Shown piece by piece: positions 42,301 through 51,181 of a DNA stretch of 64,000 nucleotides. The notes below the pieces were generated by a model. The model was not told where the DNA came from. It did not search any database and worked only from the letters and a program-made list of their open reading frames with translations. The stretch spans positions 137,875 through 201,874 of the forward strand of contig JAHBVB010000001.1 in the NCBI GenBank assembly GCA_019637805.1, written 5' to 3'. The position numbers and the translations under genes were made by a program. Positions within the stretch are counted from its first letter, which is position 1, and each line of letters opens with the position of its first letter. This stretch comes from Anaerolineales bacterium (GTDB lineage Bacteria; Chloroflexota; Anaerolineae; Anaerolineales; UBA11579).

Positions 42301-43104
42301 CTAATTAGAACTCTTCACAATAAAGCAAGTTTCTCTGTCAGCTAAGATGAGATTAGCAAATTCCTGAATTGTCAAACCCAAAGCCACCTCTATTGGTTGC
42401 CAATAACTCTCCTGTGGTGAAACTTTGAGGTTAAACATAGTGTATTCTTCGCTATATTCCTCGCTGTATAAGTAAATTGAAAGTGTTAAGAGATTGTCAA
42501 AGCAGATAAAATCGTTCTTAATTCCCCCCCCTACTGCTTCGAACAAAATCCCTTTGCTCTCATATAAAAGAAATATACCTTCACGCTCTTCACTTTGAGG
42601 AATTCCAATTCGATCAGGGTAACCCTGTGCTTTAAACAACTCTACGATTTGTGATTCTTCAAATTGCTCTTTGGGTTTCGTTATTATATTGTCGATACGA
42701 ATATAGATTACCAACTCATCTTTAGAGGCAATGAACAATCGGAATAATTCTGTTTCGAAGCGCTCTCGAAAGTAGTACAAATCTAAAGTGCCTACAGAAC
42801 TTGTGTAACTCAGTTTATCTTCCAATAAAATGCCTAATTTATTGATAATGGCAAGAGCCTCTTTAGTTTCAGTTACTCCTGGGGTTATACCGATGTAGCA
42901 AGGCAGGGAGCAATTGGCAGTTTCCAAACTCCCAAGAATAACGTTTAGCTCACCGAGATCCGTAGGAACCGCAGTTTTAACCACTCCATTTTCTATTGAA
43001 AGCAGGCCAGTTTGATCTATCTGGTGTATTTGAAATAGCTTGTAAACTCCAAGAAGCACCGCAATGATCATAATAAAAGCAAGGAAATTCTTATATCCTG
43101 TCAA
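42301..43104 (-). CDS. Putative immunity protein of the full RHS toxin (CxLPCW-type motif)
   Basis: 267 residues. An N-terminal membrane helix (FLAFIMIIAVLLGVYKLF) is followed by an exported domain with C-SLPC-YIGITPGVT near residue 63. The start overlaps the RHS stop by 4 bp (43101-43104). The rest of the sequence is unlike the 38108 and 37256 proteins, as expected if each neutralises a different toxin tip. AT-rich codon use contrasts with the GC-rich RHS core. The function is inferred from position and the shared motif. Confidence 0.65.
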   Translation of the reverse strand: MTGYKNFLAFIMIIAVLLGVYKLFQIHQIDQTGLLSIENGVVKTAVPTDLGELNVILGSLETANCSLPCYIGITPGVTETKEALAIINKLGILLEDKLSYTSSVGTLDLYYFRERFETELFRLFIASKDELVIYIRIDNIITKPKEQFEESQIVELFKAQGYPDRIGIPQSEEREGIFLLYESKGILFEAVGGGIKNDFICFDNLLTLSIYLYSEEYSEEYTMFNLKVSPQESYWQPIEVALGLTIQEFANLILADRETCFIVKSSN

Positions 43105-46100
43105 GGATTTCCTCCTAAATCAACTGAAAGCCACCATACATCATGTAGGTAATCCCTAAACCAATCAAAGCGCGTAAAAGGTGCATACTGAATCGATGTT
43201 TCATCAGTAAAACCATTTTTCGGAAACCCTGAATTGCCATGCAGCATGTAATTCATGTACATATCTGCAAACTCTTCAATCCTATTGTTCCCGTTTTGTA
43301 ACCAACTGTTTTCCACACATGGAGAAGTACTACACATATAGCCAACACCGTTCCGATCACCACTTGGTATCCAATCAGAAGCCAATTGACCAGTAGTAAC
43401 AAACCGATGGTTGTCATATACGTGTCCAACTTCATGAAGCAAATTTGTCATAGTTGGGAATTTTGTGCAAGTTACGTTGTAAAGCACTGTTTCGCAATTT
43501 CCATCACGAAAAGTTATCGAGGGGTCTACGACCAATCTTACTCTCCCATGCTGTTCCTTAAATAAATCCTCAGATTTACCGCCTCCCTTTTCTTGGACTA
43601 AACGCTCCCCGACTATTTGCACCGAGCGTAAGACCTGATAACGTTGTTCTTGCGAAACTCCTTTTGTAGTTACTCCATATGCAATTAACTGCTGTGTAAC
43701 ATAGTAATTTCCATATGCTTGAGCTGACCCGCAAAAGACACCATCAATACAATATTTAGTTGGAGTACGTCCATCAGGATCATTGTATTTCACTGGATTA
43801 TTGATTACATATGAATATCGATTATAAGTCTGGGGATTTGCAAATCTAGGCACGATACTATCTGGCTGTATAAATCTACTCAACCCTGGGTTATAAAAGC
43901 GCGCTTTGTAATCCATCAAGCCCGTATTGCCCAACAAGCGCTGACCCGTGTAGCCAAAGTCTGTTTGCGTGATGCCCTCCTCAAAGCGCGGCACGCCATA
44001 AGGCGTATAACGCTGTTCCCCCAGCAAGTTGCCAGATACATCTATGAGAGCAACTATTGAACCCAGATGGTCGGTCAGCAGGTACTTGGTGCCTTCGTCA
44101 TCACGCATGGCCACGCGCTGTCCTGCCAGGCCGTAATACTTTATGATCTCGGGCGAGCCGTTGGCGTCGCGCACTTCATAGGCACCACCGCCCAGATACA
44201 AGGTCACCGCACCATCTGGTTTGACCTGCTTGACCCTGATCCCATCACCATCGTAGGTAAAGACCCACTCATCGTCACCGTTGTCCAAGCCCGCCAGGCG
44301 GTTCTCGGCGTTGAAGGTGTGCGTCCATTCGATACCATATTCAATGCGCGTGGTCATGTTGCCGTTGGCATCATAGCCGTAACTGCCGGAGAAGGGCATG
44401 GCTGGCGGCGTGGGCGTCAGCTCTAAAGTAGGTGTCACCTCTGGCGTCTCGGTCGGTGTGACCTCCGGGGTCTCGGTCGGGGTTTCCGTTTCCGTAGGTT
44501 CTGGCGTTTCCGTGGGGGTCTCGGTTTCGGTAGGTGTCACCTCCGGTGTCTCAGTCGGCGTCTCCGTCTCAGTCGGCGTGGCTTCGGGGTCAAGCGTCTC
44601 CGTCGCAGTAGGCGTCAGCGTCGGTTCCAGAGTAGGCTCCGGCACGATGTAGTTGCCTGCGCTGAGGATGTTGCCGAGCTGGTCGTAGTCCCAGCGCTGG
44701 CGATAGATATAGTCCTCTGGTTCTGTAAAGGCGTTGGCTTCCAGCAAGCGGTCTAAATGATCATATTCATAGCTGAAGTTCTCTTCGAGCACGGCGTCCT
44801 GCATGGCAGTGATGTTGCCGGCCAGGTCATATTCGTAGCTGAAGTCGATCAAGTCCTGGGAGCCATTGTTGGCCACCCGGGTCAATAAACGGTTGGTGCT
44901 GCCGGAATAAGTGTTGGTCACCAATACGCCATTGCCCAGGCTCATCTGCGTGATCTGGCTCAGGGCGTTGTAGGCCAGGCTGGCAAGATTTCCTGCTTCA
45001 CTGCCGCTCATCGCATTGACACGGCCCAGGGCATCGTAAGCATACGAAACCACTTCGCTGTCCGGGTAGGTCAGGCTGGCGATGCGCCCCAGCCAGTCGC
45101 TGACGGTGGTGAAAGCAAAACTGCCGCTGACCCCGCTGATGCTGCGCGTCTCGGTCACAGTGCGGCCATAGTCGCTGTAATTCCAGCTGGTGCTGCCGCT
45201 TTGGTCCGTCATGCCGACCCGAAAGCCGATCGTGCCGGCGCTGCTGCCATAGGTGTAGGTCGCCAGGGTCTGGCTGTTGTTCGCGTCGGTCTTGCTCAGC
45301 AGGCGGCCCAGGTCGTCATAGGCAAAACTCAACACCTGGCCGCGCGCATCGGTCTGCTGGGTTAAATTGCCAAAAGCATCATAGACATAACTCCACAGGC
45401 CCATGTCCGGGTCGTTCATGCTGGTCTTGCGGCCCAGCCAGTCGTAACTGATGGCGGTGACGTTGTTCTGCGCGTCGCGCACCTGGGTCAGGCGGTCGTA
45501 GATGTCATAGGTATAGAGGATCGTGGCGTAGAGGGCTGTACTGGGGTGCGTCCCGGAAAATTCCTGTACGGCGATCATACGGCCCAGGCCGTCATTGGTG
45601 CGCATGATGCGATGGCCGTTGGGGTCGATGCTGCTGATGCTCAACCCTGAATAGACAAGAGAAGAAACAATGTTTCCGGGTTGCGTTGTTGAGGTTAAGC
45701 GACCCAACAAGTCGTAACTGTGGGTGGTATACGCCCCCGGCGCGCCGATCCCCGGCAGGCTCTGGCTGGCCACCAAACCCTGGGCGTTGTAGGTCGTGGC
45801 GGTCACCAGCCCTACCGCGTTCTGGCTCAGCATGCGGCTCAGCCCATCGTAGGTGCCTGTGACTGTTCTGTACGCAGGGCTATCCGGGCCGAGCATGTCC
45901 AAGATCTGCATGCTCAAGCTATACGGCGCGGCCACCTGTCCATCCACCGGAGTCGGATAGCTGAAGGTCACGTTGGGGCTGCCAAAGCCCGGCGCGGTAG
46001 TGCTCAGCACCCGCCCCAAGCCGTCGTAGCTGGTGCTGCTGGTCCAACTGTTGGGGTCGGCGGCCGTCACCGGCAGGCCCAGGCTCAGCAAATAGGCTGT

Positions 46101-49100
46101 GCTGCTGGTCTGGCTGAGCGGGTTGGTGCTGCTGACCGGGTAGGTGTGCAGCGTGCTGTCATAGGACATTTGGCTGGACCGATAGCCGCTGCTTGGCGGG
46201 CTGCCCAGTGTCCCATAGTCCTCATAGGCGCGCGTCTCCACCAGATTGCCATAGGCGTCATACACAAAGCCGGCGTCCACCGTCTGGCTGCTGTTGCCCA
46301 CCCGCGTCTGGCTCAGGGTCAGCAGGCCGCGGGTCAGCGCCGCGCCGCCGTCATACACCAGGCGCGTCTCGCCGCGCACGGCGTTGTTGGCGTCCCGCAG
46401 GGTCTGCGTCGCCAGCCGGTCCAGAATGTACACGGCCGGGTCGCTGTTCACCGCGTAGCTGAACTCCTGGCGGCGATACAGGCTGCCGCCCAGGTACTCG
46501 CTCTGCGAGAGCAGGTTGCCGGTGCCTGGGTGCCGCTGATAGACGGTCTTGTTGACCAGCGAAAGCCCGCCGGTCAGCAGCTCGAAGTTTTCGGTCTGCA
46601 GCAAATAGCGGTAATTCAGGCCCGCAAAGGGCGCCTGGCTGTTGTCGGTCACATAGGTGTGGCGGGTCCGGCGCAGCACCTCGCCATTGCTTGGGTTCTT
46701 CCAGTCGGTGGTCTGCGGGCGGCCCACGTCCAGCCCAGCCGTGCCAAAGAGGTGGGTGGTGTCCAGGATCTTGGTTTCGCCGTCCAGCTGGTAGCTGGTC
46801 TCGGTCACGCTGGGGTGGCCGATCAGCGCCCCGTGGTTGGGGTTGCCGCCCAGCCCGGCATAGACCGGTGTACCGTAGCTGTATTTCTGCACCGCGGCCA
46901 GCGCCACGCCGCTGTGGACTTGCGCTTCGATAACCCGGTAGTTGTACCAGGAGGCCGCCCCACGCCCGTCGTGCTGGTAGGTGTAGGTCAGTTGGCCGCC
47001 GTAGCCGTTGGCGATGCTGACCAGCCGCGGGTAGGTCCACACGTTTTGCCCGCCGCTCACCGCCCGGTTGGGTAGGTTCTCGTAGCCGAAGCTGACCGTC
47101 GCCGCCTCCGTGTAAGGGATGGTGACCCCGCCTTCCGTGTAACCCCCGCCGCTGACCCGCAGGCCGGTCAGCGTCAGCGTGCCGTTCAGGTTGGGCGCCG
47201 CTTCCGCCGCATAGTCGAGCTGATAGCGGCGCACCAGCGTCTCGTCATACAGGATCTGGATCTCAGCCAGCAGCTGCTCGTCCCATTGGTCCCAAATGCC
47301 GAAGTTCAGGGGGGCCGTGTCGCCCACCCCGCCGCGCCCGGCGGTCACAAAGCGCACTTCGTAGCCCGGCGCCTCGACCTCGGCGCCATGCAGCCCGCCG
47401 GAAAGCCAACCGGTGAAGCGGATGCTCTCCAGGTAGCTGGCCCGGTCAAAGGCCGGGATCTGCGCGGCCGCCGGCGGCTGCTCCTCGGCATAGCTGTATT
47501 CAATGAAGTTGCCGTGCACATCCACAATGCGGTCCACCCGCCAGCGGCTGGCGACCACATTGGTACCCACCCCGGCATAGCCCAGCGAGGTATACGGCGC
47601 GTCCGGCGTGGTGCACGGCGTGCCGGTCTGGCACTTGTAGCCATACATCAGGGTGCGCTGCTCGGCATCCTCATTCCAGCCCAGGCGGTAGCGTGTGCCG
47701 TCCGTGGCCACGATCTCCCACCACTCGCCGGTGGTGTTGGGCACCGCCCCGGCATTGCCCAGGGCGTGGTTGTGGCGCTCGATATACAGGAAAGACGCCC
47801 GTTCGGTGTAGTAGCGGTTGGGGTGGGCCGGGTCCTTCAACAGGTTGTGCTCTTCGCCATTGAAGGTCAGGGCAAATTTGTCCTGGTAGCCATAGCCGCT
47901 GGTGCTGGTGGTGATCTGGCGCACGATCTCCACCGCGTCAATGTTCCAACCCACGCCCACCCAGGGCGCCTGCACATCGCCCAGCACGCCGTCCACCGTC
48001 TTGCTGGAATAGCTCAGGCGAATGTCCGGCGCCAGGCCGCCGCGCCCGGCCGGCGTCCAGATCGGGATGCTGTACTGCGCCCCGCCAGTGAACAGCGCCG
48101 CATACGGCTGGTCAAACAGCAGCACGTTGGCACCGTTCTGCGGCAGGCTGTCGCCCAGGCCGCCGCCCCAGGTGGAGAAGTGGGCGGCTTCGACCGTGAC
48201 GGTGTTGGCTTCGGGGTCCAGCGCCACGATCGGCTGCTTGACCCAAATATCCAAAGCTTCATCGTACAGGGCCACATACGGTTCCTGGCCAGCCGGCACG
48301 TCTTTCAGGTCCACCACGGAGGAGAAGTCGACCTCCAGAAAGACCGGCTGGGCAAAGGCCTCTTCCACGACCGCGCCGGGCTCCATCCGCTGGGTTTCGT
48401 CCCCCAGGCCCTCGGCCAGCCCGGGCGCGGCGCGCAGTTCGATCTGGAACTGCAGTTCCGGTCCCGGCCGGCCCTGCGGCAGACGGGTCACCTCCAGGAT
48501 GGCGCTGTGCTCCAGGGCGCCTTCGGGCACATACACCGCCGCCAGGTCGGTCTCGGCCCAGCCGCCGCCCCGGCTGAGCGCCGCAATGTGGGTCTCATCC
48601 GTTTTGGCCGGCTGCCCGGTCCAAAAAGCCAGTTCGACCACGATCGGCTCTTGGTCGGGCAGCGCCAGCTCCACCGGATGCACCCAGATCTCGCCCTGGC
48701 TGCGCCCCGCACCCGGCGCGGCGGTGATGCGCAGGCTGTACTCAAATTCCAGCGTCTCACCGGCCGCCAGCTCGGCGATCGCAAAGCGCACGCTGTTCTG
48801 GCGCGGCGAATGCTCCACTTTGCCTTCGAGGAACTCCATCCCCGCCGCCAGCACATCCGTGTAGACCAGGTCGCGCAGCGCCTGGCTCTGGGTATTGGTG
48901 ACCTGCACCTGCACGCGCAAGACGCCGTCGGCCGCCAGCACGCTGGGCTGCGCGCTGACCCGCAAGTCCACCGGGCCGCGGGCCTCCTGCCGGGCTGGGA
49001 TGACCGTTTGGGGATACAGGCTGCCGTAGGCCGGCGCCTGCGGGATGTCTTGGTAGAGAGGGTAGCTGATCTCAGGGATCGCCAGCGGAGCGCTGGCCAG

Positions 49101-49250
49101 CGCCGGCGGTTGCGCGGCCTGCGCCCCGGTCATGCCAGCAGGCAGCGCCACGCCCGCCAGCAGCGACACGGCCAGCAGCCAGCGCAGGGGCCGGCTCCAG
49201 GGCTTGGGTTCCGATGGTTTGGCTGTTACTCGGGTCGCGTCAACCGTCAT
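43101..49250 (-). CDS. Full-length secreted RHS polymorphic toxin with C-terminal zinc-metallopeptidase-like domain
   Basis: 2049 residues. A signal peptide (about 20-46) is followed by a DUF11-like domain (about 90-215) and a SpvB/TcdB-like segment (QYSIPIWTPAGRGGLAPDIRLSYSSKT, near 385-415). A long series of YD/RHS repeats runs to about 1810 and is broken by a Thr/Pro/Glu linker. The shell closes at the usual boundary RFYNPGLSRFIQPDS...NDPDGR. The last 221 residues are the variable tip: CIDGVFCG, then HEVGH at 1939-1943 and EEFADMY near 1992, a gluzincin-like zinc site. It is followed by an overlapping immunity-type gene. Promoter and terminator upstream are shared with a duplicated cassette at 50805. 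Confidence 0.9.
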   Translation of the reverse strand: MTVDATRVTAKPSEPKPWSRPLRWLLAVSLLAGVALPAGMTGAQAAQPPALASAPLAIPEISYPLYQDIPQAPAYGSLYPQTVIPARQEARGPVDLRVSAQPSVLAADGVLRVQVQVTNTQSQALRDLVYTDVLAAGMEFLEGKVEHSPRQNSVRFAIAELAAGETLEFEYSLRITAAPGAGRSQGEIWVHPVELALPDQEPIVVELAFWTGQPAKTDETHIAALSRGGGWAETDLAAVYVPEGALEHSAILEVTRLPQGRPGPELQFQIELRAAPGLAEGLGDETQRMEPGAVVEEAFAQPVFLEVDFSSVVDLKDVPAGQEPYVALYDEALDIWVKQPIVALDPEANTVTVEAAHFSTWGGGLGDSLPQNGANVLLFDQPYAALFTGGAQYSIPIWTPAGRGGLAPDIRLSYSSKTVDGVLGDVQAPWVGVGWNIDAVEIVRQITTSTSGYGYQDKFALTFNGEEHNLLKDPAHPNRYYTERASFLYIERHNHALGNAGAVPNTTGEWWEIVATDGTRYRLGWNEDAEQRTLMYGYKCQTGTPCTTPDAPYTSLGYAGVGTNVVASRWRVDRIVDVHGNFIEYSYAEEQPPAAAQIPAFDRASYLESIRFTGWLSGGLHGAEVEAPGYEVRFVTAGRGGVGDTAPLNFGIWDQWDEQLLAEIQILYDETLVRRYQLDYAAEAAPNLNGTLTLTGLRVSGGGYTEGGVTIPYTEAATVSFGYENLPNRAVSGGQNVWTYPRLVSIANGYGGQLTYTYQHDGRGAASWYNYRVIEAQVHSGVALAAVQKYSYGTPVYAGLGGNPNHGALIGHPSVTETSYQLDGETKILDTTHLFGTAGLDVGRPQTTDWKNPSNGEVLRRTRHTYVTDNSQAPFAGLNYRYLLQTENFELLTGGLSLVNKTVYQRHPGTGNLLSQSEYLGGSLYRRQEFSYAVNSDPAVYILDRLATQTLRDANNAVRGETRLVYDGGAALTRGLLTLSQTRVGNSSQTVDAGFVYDAYGNLVETRAYEDYGTLGSPPSSGYRSSQMSYDSTLHTYPVSSTNPLSQTSSTAYLLSLGLPVTAADPNSWTSSTSYDGLGRVLSTTAPGFGSPNVTFSYPTPVDGQVAAPYSLSMQILDMLGPDSPAYRTVTGTYDGLSRMLSQNAVGLVTATTYNAQGLVASQSLPGIGAPGAYTTHSYDLLGRLTSTTQPGNIVSSLVYSGLSISSIDPNGHRIMRTNDGLGRMIAVQEFSGTHPSTALYATILYTYDIYDRLTQVRDAQNNVTAISYDWLGRKTSMNDPDMGLWSYVYDAFGNLTQQTDARGQVLSFAYDDLGRLLSKTDANNSQTLATYTYGSSAGTIGFRVGMTDQSGSTSWNYSDYGRTVTETRSISGVSGSFAFTTVSDWLGRIASLTYPDSEVVSYAYDALGRVNAMSGSEAGNLASLAYNALSQITQMSLGNGVLVTNTYSGSTNRLLTRVANNGSQDLIDFSYEYDLAGNITAMQDAVLEENFSYEYDHLDRLLEANAFTEPEDYIYRQRWDYDQLGNILSAGNYIVPEPTLEPTLTPTATETLDPEATPTETETPTETPEVTPTETETPTETPEPTETETPTETPEVTPTETPEVTPTLELTPTPPAMPFSGSYGYDANGNMTTRIEYGIEWTHTFNAENRLAGLDNGDDEWVFTYDGDGIRVKQVKPDGAVTLYLGGGAYEVRDANGSPEIIKYYGLAGQRVAMRDDEGTKYLLTDHLGSIVALIDVSGNLLGEQRYTPYGVPRFEEGITQTDFGYTGQRLLGNTGLMDYKARFYNPGLSRFIQPDSIVPRFANPQTYNRYSYVINNPVKYNDPDGRTPTKYCIDGVFCGSAQAYGNYYVTQQLIAYGVTTKGVSQEQRYQVLRSVQIVGERLVQEKGGGKSEDLFKEQHGRVRLVVDPSITFRDGNCETVLYNVTCTKFPTMTNLLHEVGHVYDNHRFVTTGQLASDWIPSGDRNGVGYMCSTSPCVENSWLQNGNNRIEEFADMYMNYMLHGNSGFPKNGFTDETSIQYAPFTRFDWFRDYLHDVWWLSVDLGGNP

Positions 49251-49274
49251 GCAATCCCCCTAAGGTCAAAACCC

Positions 49275-49302
49275 AGTATAAGTGCAAGAGGGGTTAATGC
49301 AA
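49275..49302 (-). promoter_or_regulatory. Promoter of the full RHS gene
   Basis: -35 TTGCAT (49302-49297), 16-nt spacer, -10 TATACT (49280-49275), then AGGGGGA before the ATG at 49250. The same promoter exists at 50918-50891 before the RHS stub. Confidence 0.75.
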
Positions 49303-49336
49303 GAGATTATCGCCACAAATGCTTGACAAATAAGAT

Positions 49337-49362
49337 GGGCGGCAGCCTAAAGGCTGCCGCCC
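49337..49362 (-). terminator. Terminator between immunity-type genes and the RHS promoter
   Basis: An 11-bp GC stem (49337-49347 with 49352-49362) around TAAA, T-rich on the minus-strand side. Its twin at 50953-50978 is followed by six T. Confidence 0.75.
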
Positions 49363-49390
49363 ATCCTCACTTTATAATTTCCAATCTCGC

Positions 49391-49672
49391 TTATCCGCCT
49401 GAACTGAGAATCTCTCCTATTGTTATCAGGAGGCTGCAAAAACCTAAAGTGCCAATTACAAGAAGGAAAAACCCAGACAGCTTATAGTTAACTTGTTTAG
49501 GGGGAGAGGTTTTTCTATAGTTGGGGAGTAATAAGAACATCTTCTCCCAGTCAATTAGTTTATTGAGTGGTCCCGGGGTTTGTCTCCGCAGAAAAAATTG
49601 TTGCATTCCCAACACAAGAGAATAGGACGAAATAAAACCCAGCACAACTAAAGCGAAAATCTGCTTATTCAT
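49391..49672 (-). CDS. Small two-helix membrane protein, paralogue of the 41861 gene
   Basis: 93 residues: helix 1 (IFALVVLGFISSYSLVLGMQQFF), a soluble middle (LNKLIDWEKMFLLLPNYRK), and helix 2 starting YKLSGFFLLVIGTLGFCSLL. The design repeats that of the 41861 gene. It is the last gene before the RHS cassette terminator and follows an RHS stub two genes upstream, so it may be an orphan immunity gene. Confidence 0.55.
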   Translation of the reverse strand: MNKQIFALVVLGFISSYSLVLGMQQFFLRRQTPGPLNKLIDWEKMFLLLPNYRKTSPPKQVNYKLSGFFLLVIGTLGFCSLLITIGEILSSGG

Positions 49673-49828
49673 TTTGCTTTGCTAATGGCCGATAGCCATT
49701 CGTATCCACTGTTGTCCAAAAAACCGATCAGGCAGCTTGAGGTGGACATATCTGTAACAGTAATCCTCCTCAATACAGCATACTTCATGGAGATTAAGTT
49801 ACTGGCACTCTTATTCATTTTAGCCAAA

Positions 49829-50209
49829 TTACTTCAACATCTTCTCCTGGAAGGAGAATAAACTGTCTTCAGGGATGTATCCATCTTGTCGCACTATAGT
49901 TGAAAAATCGGCAATATTTAGAGGAAAGACGAGTAAAGTTCCTCGATCACTATACTGTATATCGGTAAGCCAAGCCCCAATCCACACCCCAGCGACCACT
50001 GAGTTCACCTCACTCACAGGAGTATACGGGGCAAATAGGTAGAGCTTGTCCCAGGAGATTTCATTTACTTCAGAAAGGTCAATACTCTCAAGCTGACCAT
50101 CTTTATACAACTCAATTTGTTGAAGAAGCAGCTTCTCATAAGCTTGTCCTTGCCGTTCGGTTATCACAAAGGCAAGGCAGAGCAGCAAAGAAAACCTGCC
50201 AAATAACAC
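49829..50209 (-). CDS. Small exported protein in the RHS array, unknown
   Basis: 126 residues. A hydrophobic N-terminus (FSLLLCLAFVI) may be a signal or anchor, followed by a soluble domain with KLYLFAPYTPVSEVNSVVAGVWIGAWL. It lacks the CxLPCW motif. It is AT-rich and in the same direction as the RHS genes. It may be part of a displaced toxin-immunity module. Confidence 0.5.
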   Translation of the reverse strand: MLFGRFSLLLCLAFVITERQGQAYEKLLLQQIELYKDGQLESIDLSEVNEISWDKLYLFAPYTPVSEVNSVVAGVWIGAWLTDIQYSDRGTLLVFPLNIADFSTIVRQDGYIPEDSLFSFQEKMLK

Positions 50210-50238
50210 ACAGAAAAATCAGAATATGCCTCATACAA

Positions 50239-50658
50239 CTACTTACCCTCCTGACCGTCTTGATTAGTTAACCTTCTCACCTTAAATAAAACTAGTATCA
50301 ACAAGCAGAAGGGTGTTATCCCAAAATACCAAACAAACGGTTCTGTAAAAATTGTTAGGCTCATCCAAAACATAACTGCACAACCAACAATGACAAAATA
50401 GAATAGCCCTATAATTGCTCCGAGGTGGGAGAACCGTAACGAAGAACTTCTGTTTTTGTCATATAGCAAGGTCGCTACCAGCAAGGAAATCCCCGAAAGA
50501 AAAAGGAAACCAACAGGCCATGCAGTCAGAAATGCTTGCTCAAGCTTCAATTGAAACTCAGATGAGATATAGCTTATATGCGCAGCACCTGTGGCCCAAA
50601 CCGATAGACCAATAAGAGTACTAAGAATTCGCCAAGAAATTGAATCTAACATCACCAA
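50239..50658 (-). CDS. Four-helix membrane protein in the RHS array, unknown
   Basis: 139 residues with four hydrophobic helices (about 10-30, 45-62, 78-100, 105-125) and a short charged C-terminus. It lies directly after the RHS stub, where the immunity gene of the lost toxin would be expected. Membrane immunity proteins are known for toxins that act at the envelope. No family is recognised. Confidence 0.55.
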   Translation of the reverse strand: MVMLDSISWRILSTLIGLSVWATGAAHISYISSEFQLKLEQAFLTAWPVGFLFLSGISLLVATLLYDKNRSSSLRFSHLGAIIGLFYFVIVGCAVMFWMSLTIFTEPFVWYFGITPFCLLILVLFKVRRLTNQDGQEGK

Positions 50659-50755
50659 ACCTCTAGCGCATTAGATACATCTCGGTTCGTCGAGGAGCAA
50701 ATGGCGACAAACCATAACCGGACCATATTTTTCCTTAAGCCATCCTATCAAGGAG

Positions 50756-50866
50756 TTAGTTCATGACGTGTTTTGGTCGCCATACAACCATGAACTTAGT
50801 CAGCGGCCGGCTCCAGGGCTTGGGTTCCGATAGTTTGGCTGCTACTCGGGTCGCGTCAACCGTCAT
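50756..50866 (-). pseudogene. RHS 5' stub
   Basis: The ATG at 50866 opens a 36-codon frame. Its first 21 or so residues (MTVDATRVAAKLSEPKPWSR) copy the start of the full RHS protein; it then leaves homology and stops at 50756. Promoter, ribosome site and terminator of the full gene are preserved upstream. Everything else of this RHS copy is gone. Confidence 0.85.
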
Positions 50867-51181
50867 GCATTCCCCCTAAGGTCAAAACCCAGTATAAGTG
50901 CAACAAGGGTTAATGCAAGAGCTTATCGCCACAAATGCTTGACAAAAAAGACGGGCGGCAGCCTAAAGGCTGCCGCCCTTGGATGGTTGCTTTTACACTG
51001 GCAGGATGAAGACCTGGCATCCGCAAGCACCGCTGGCTCTGGCCGTAAAACTTCTTCGCGGCGCAGCCGCTTGCTCAGAATGACAGACAGTGTAGAGGGC
51101 GAGGCATGCCTCGCCCCTACGGTCGCTCTGAGCAGGCAAAGAGCTTACGGCCGCCGCTGTCTCAGAGTGACACGGGATGCA
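50867..51181. repeat. Gene-free repeat region between the RHS array and the capsid gene
   Basis: After the duplicated RHS promoter/terminator (to 50978) no gene is seen. There is a 14-bp near-perfect palindrome at 51092-51120 of the form GTAG-GGGCGAGGC/GCCTCGCCCCTAC. Two copies of a short repeat, GCTCAGAATGACA at 51073-51085 and CTCAGAGTGACACG at 51161-51174, also occur at 15056-15070 and 55769-55783. Confidence 0.7.

Larger units (their letters stand above)
49189..49362. repeat. 174-bp direct repeat (RHS start cassette), second copy at 50805-50978
   Basis: Each copy holds, on the minus strand, a terminator, the RHS promoter, the ribosome site and about the first 21 RHS codons. The copies are offset by 1616 bp and differ at only about a dozen positions. 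This marks a past tandem duplication or insertion of a new RHS gene. Confidence 0.9.

Noticed and set aside
47286..49487. 733-codon plus-strand frame opposite the RHS gene
   Set aside because: Composition is a shadow of GC-rich RHS coding; the minus frame has a signal peptide, domains and promoter.
49679..49861. 60-codon plus-strand frame between RHS-array genes
   Set aside because: No ribosome site or family, and it overlaps the minus-strand gene at 49829.
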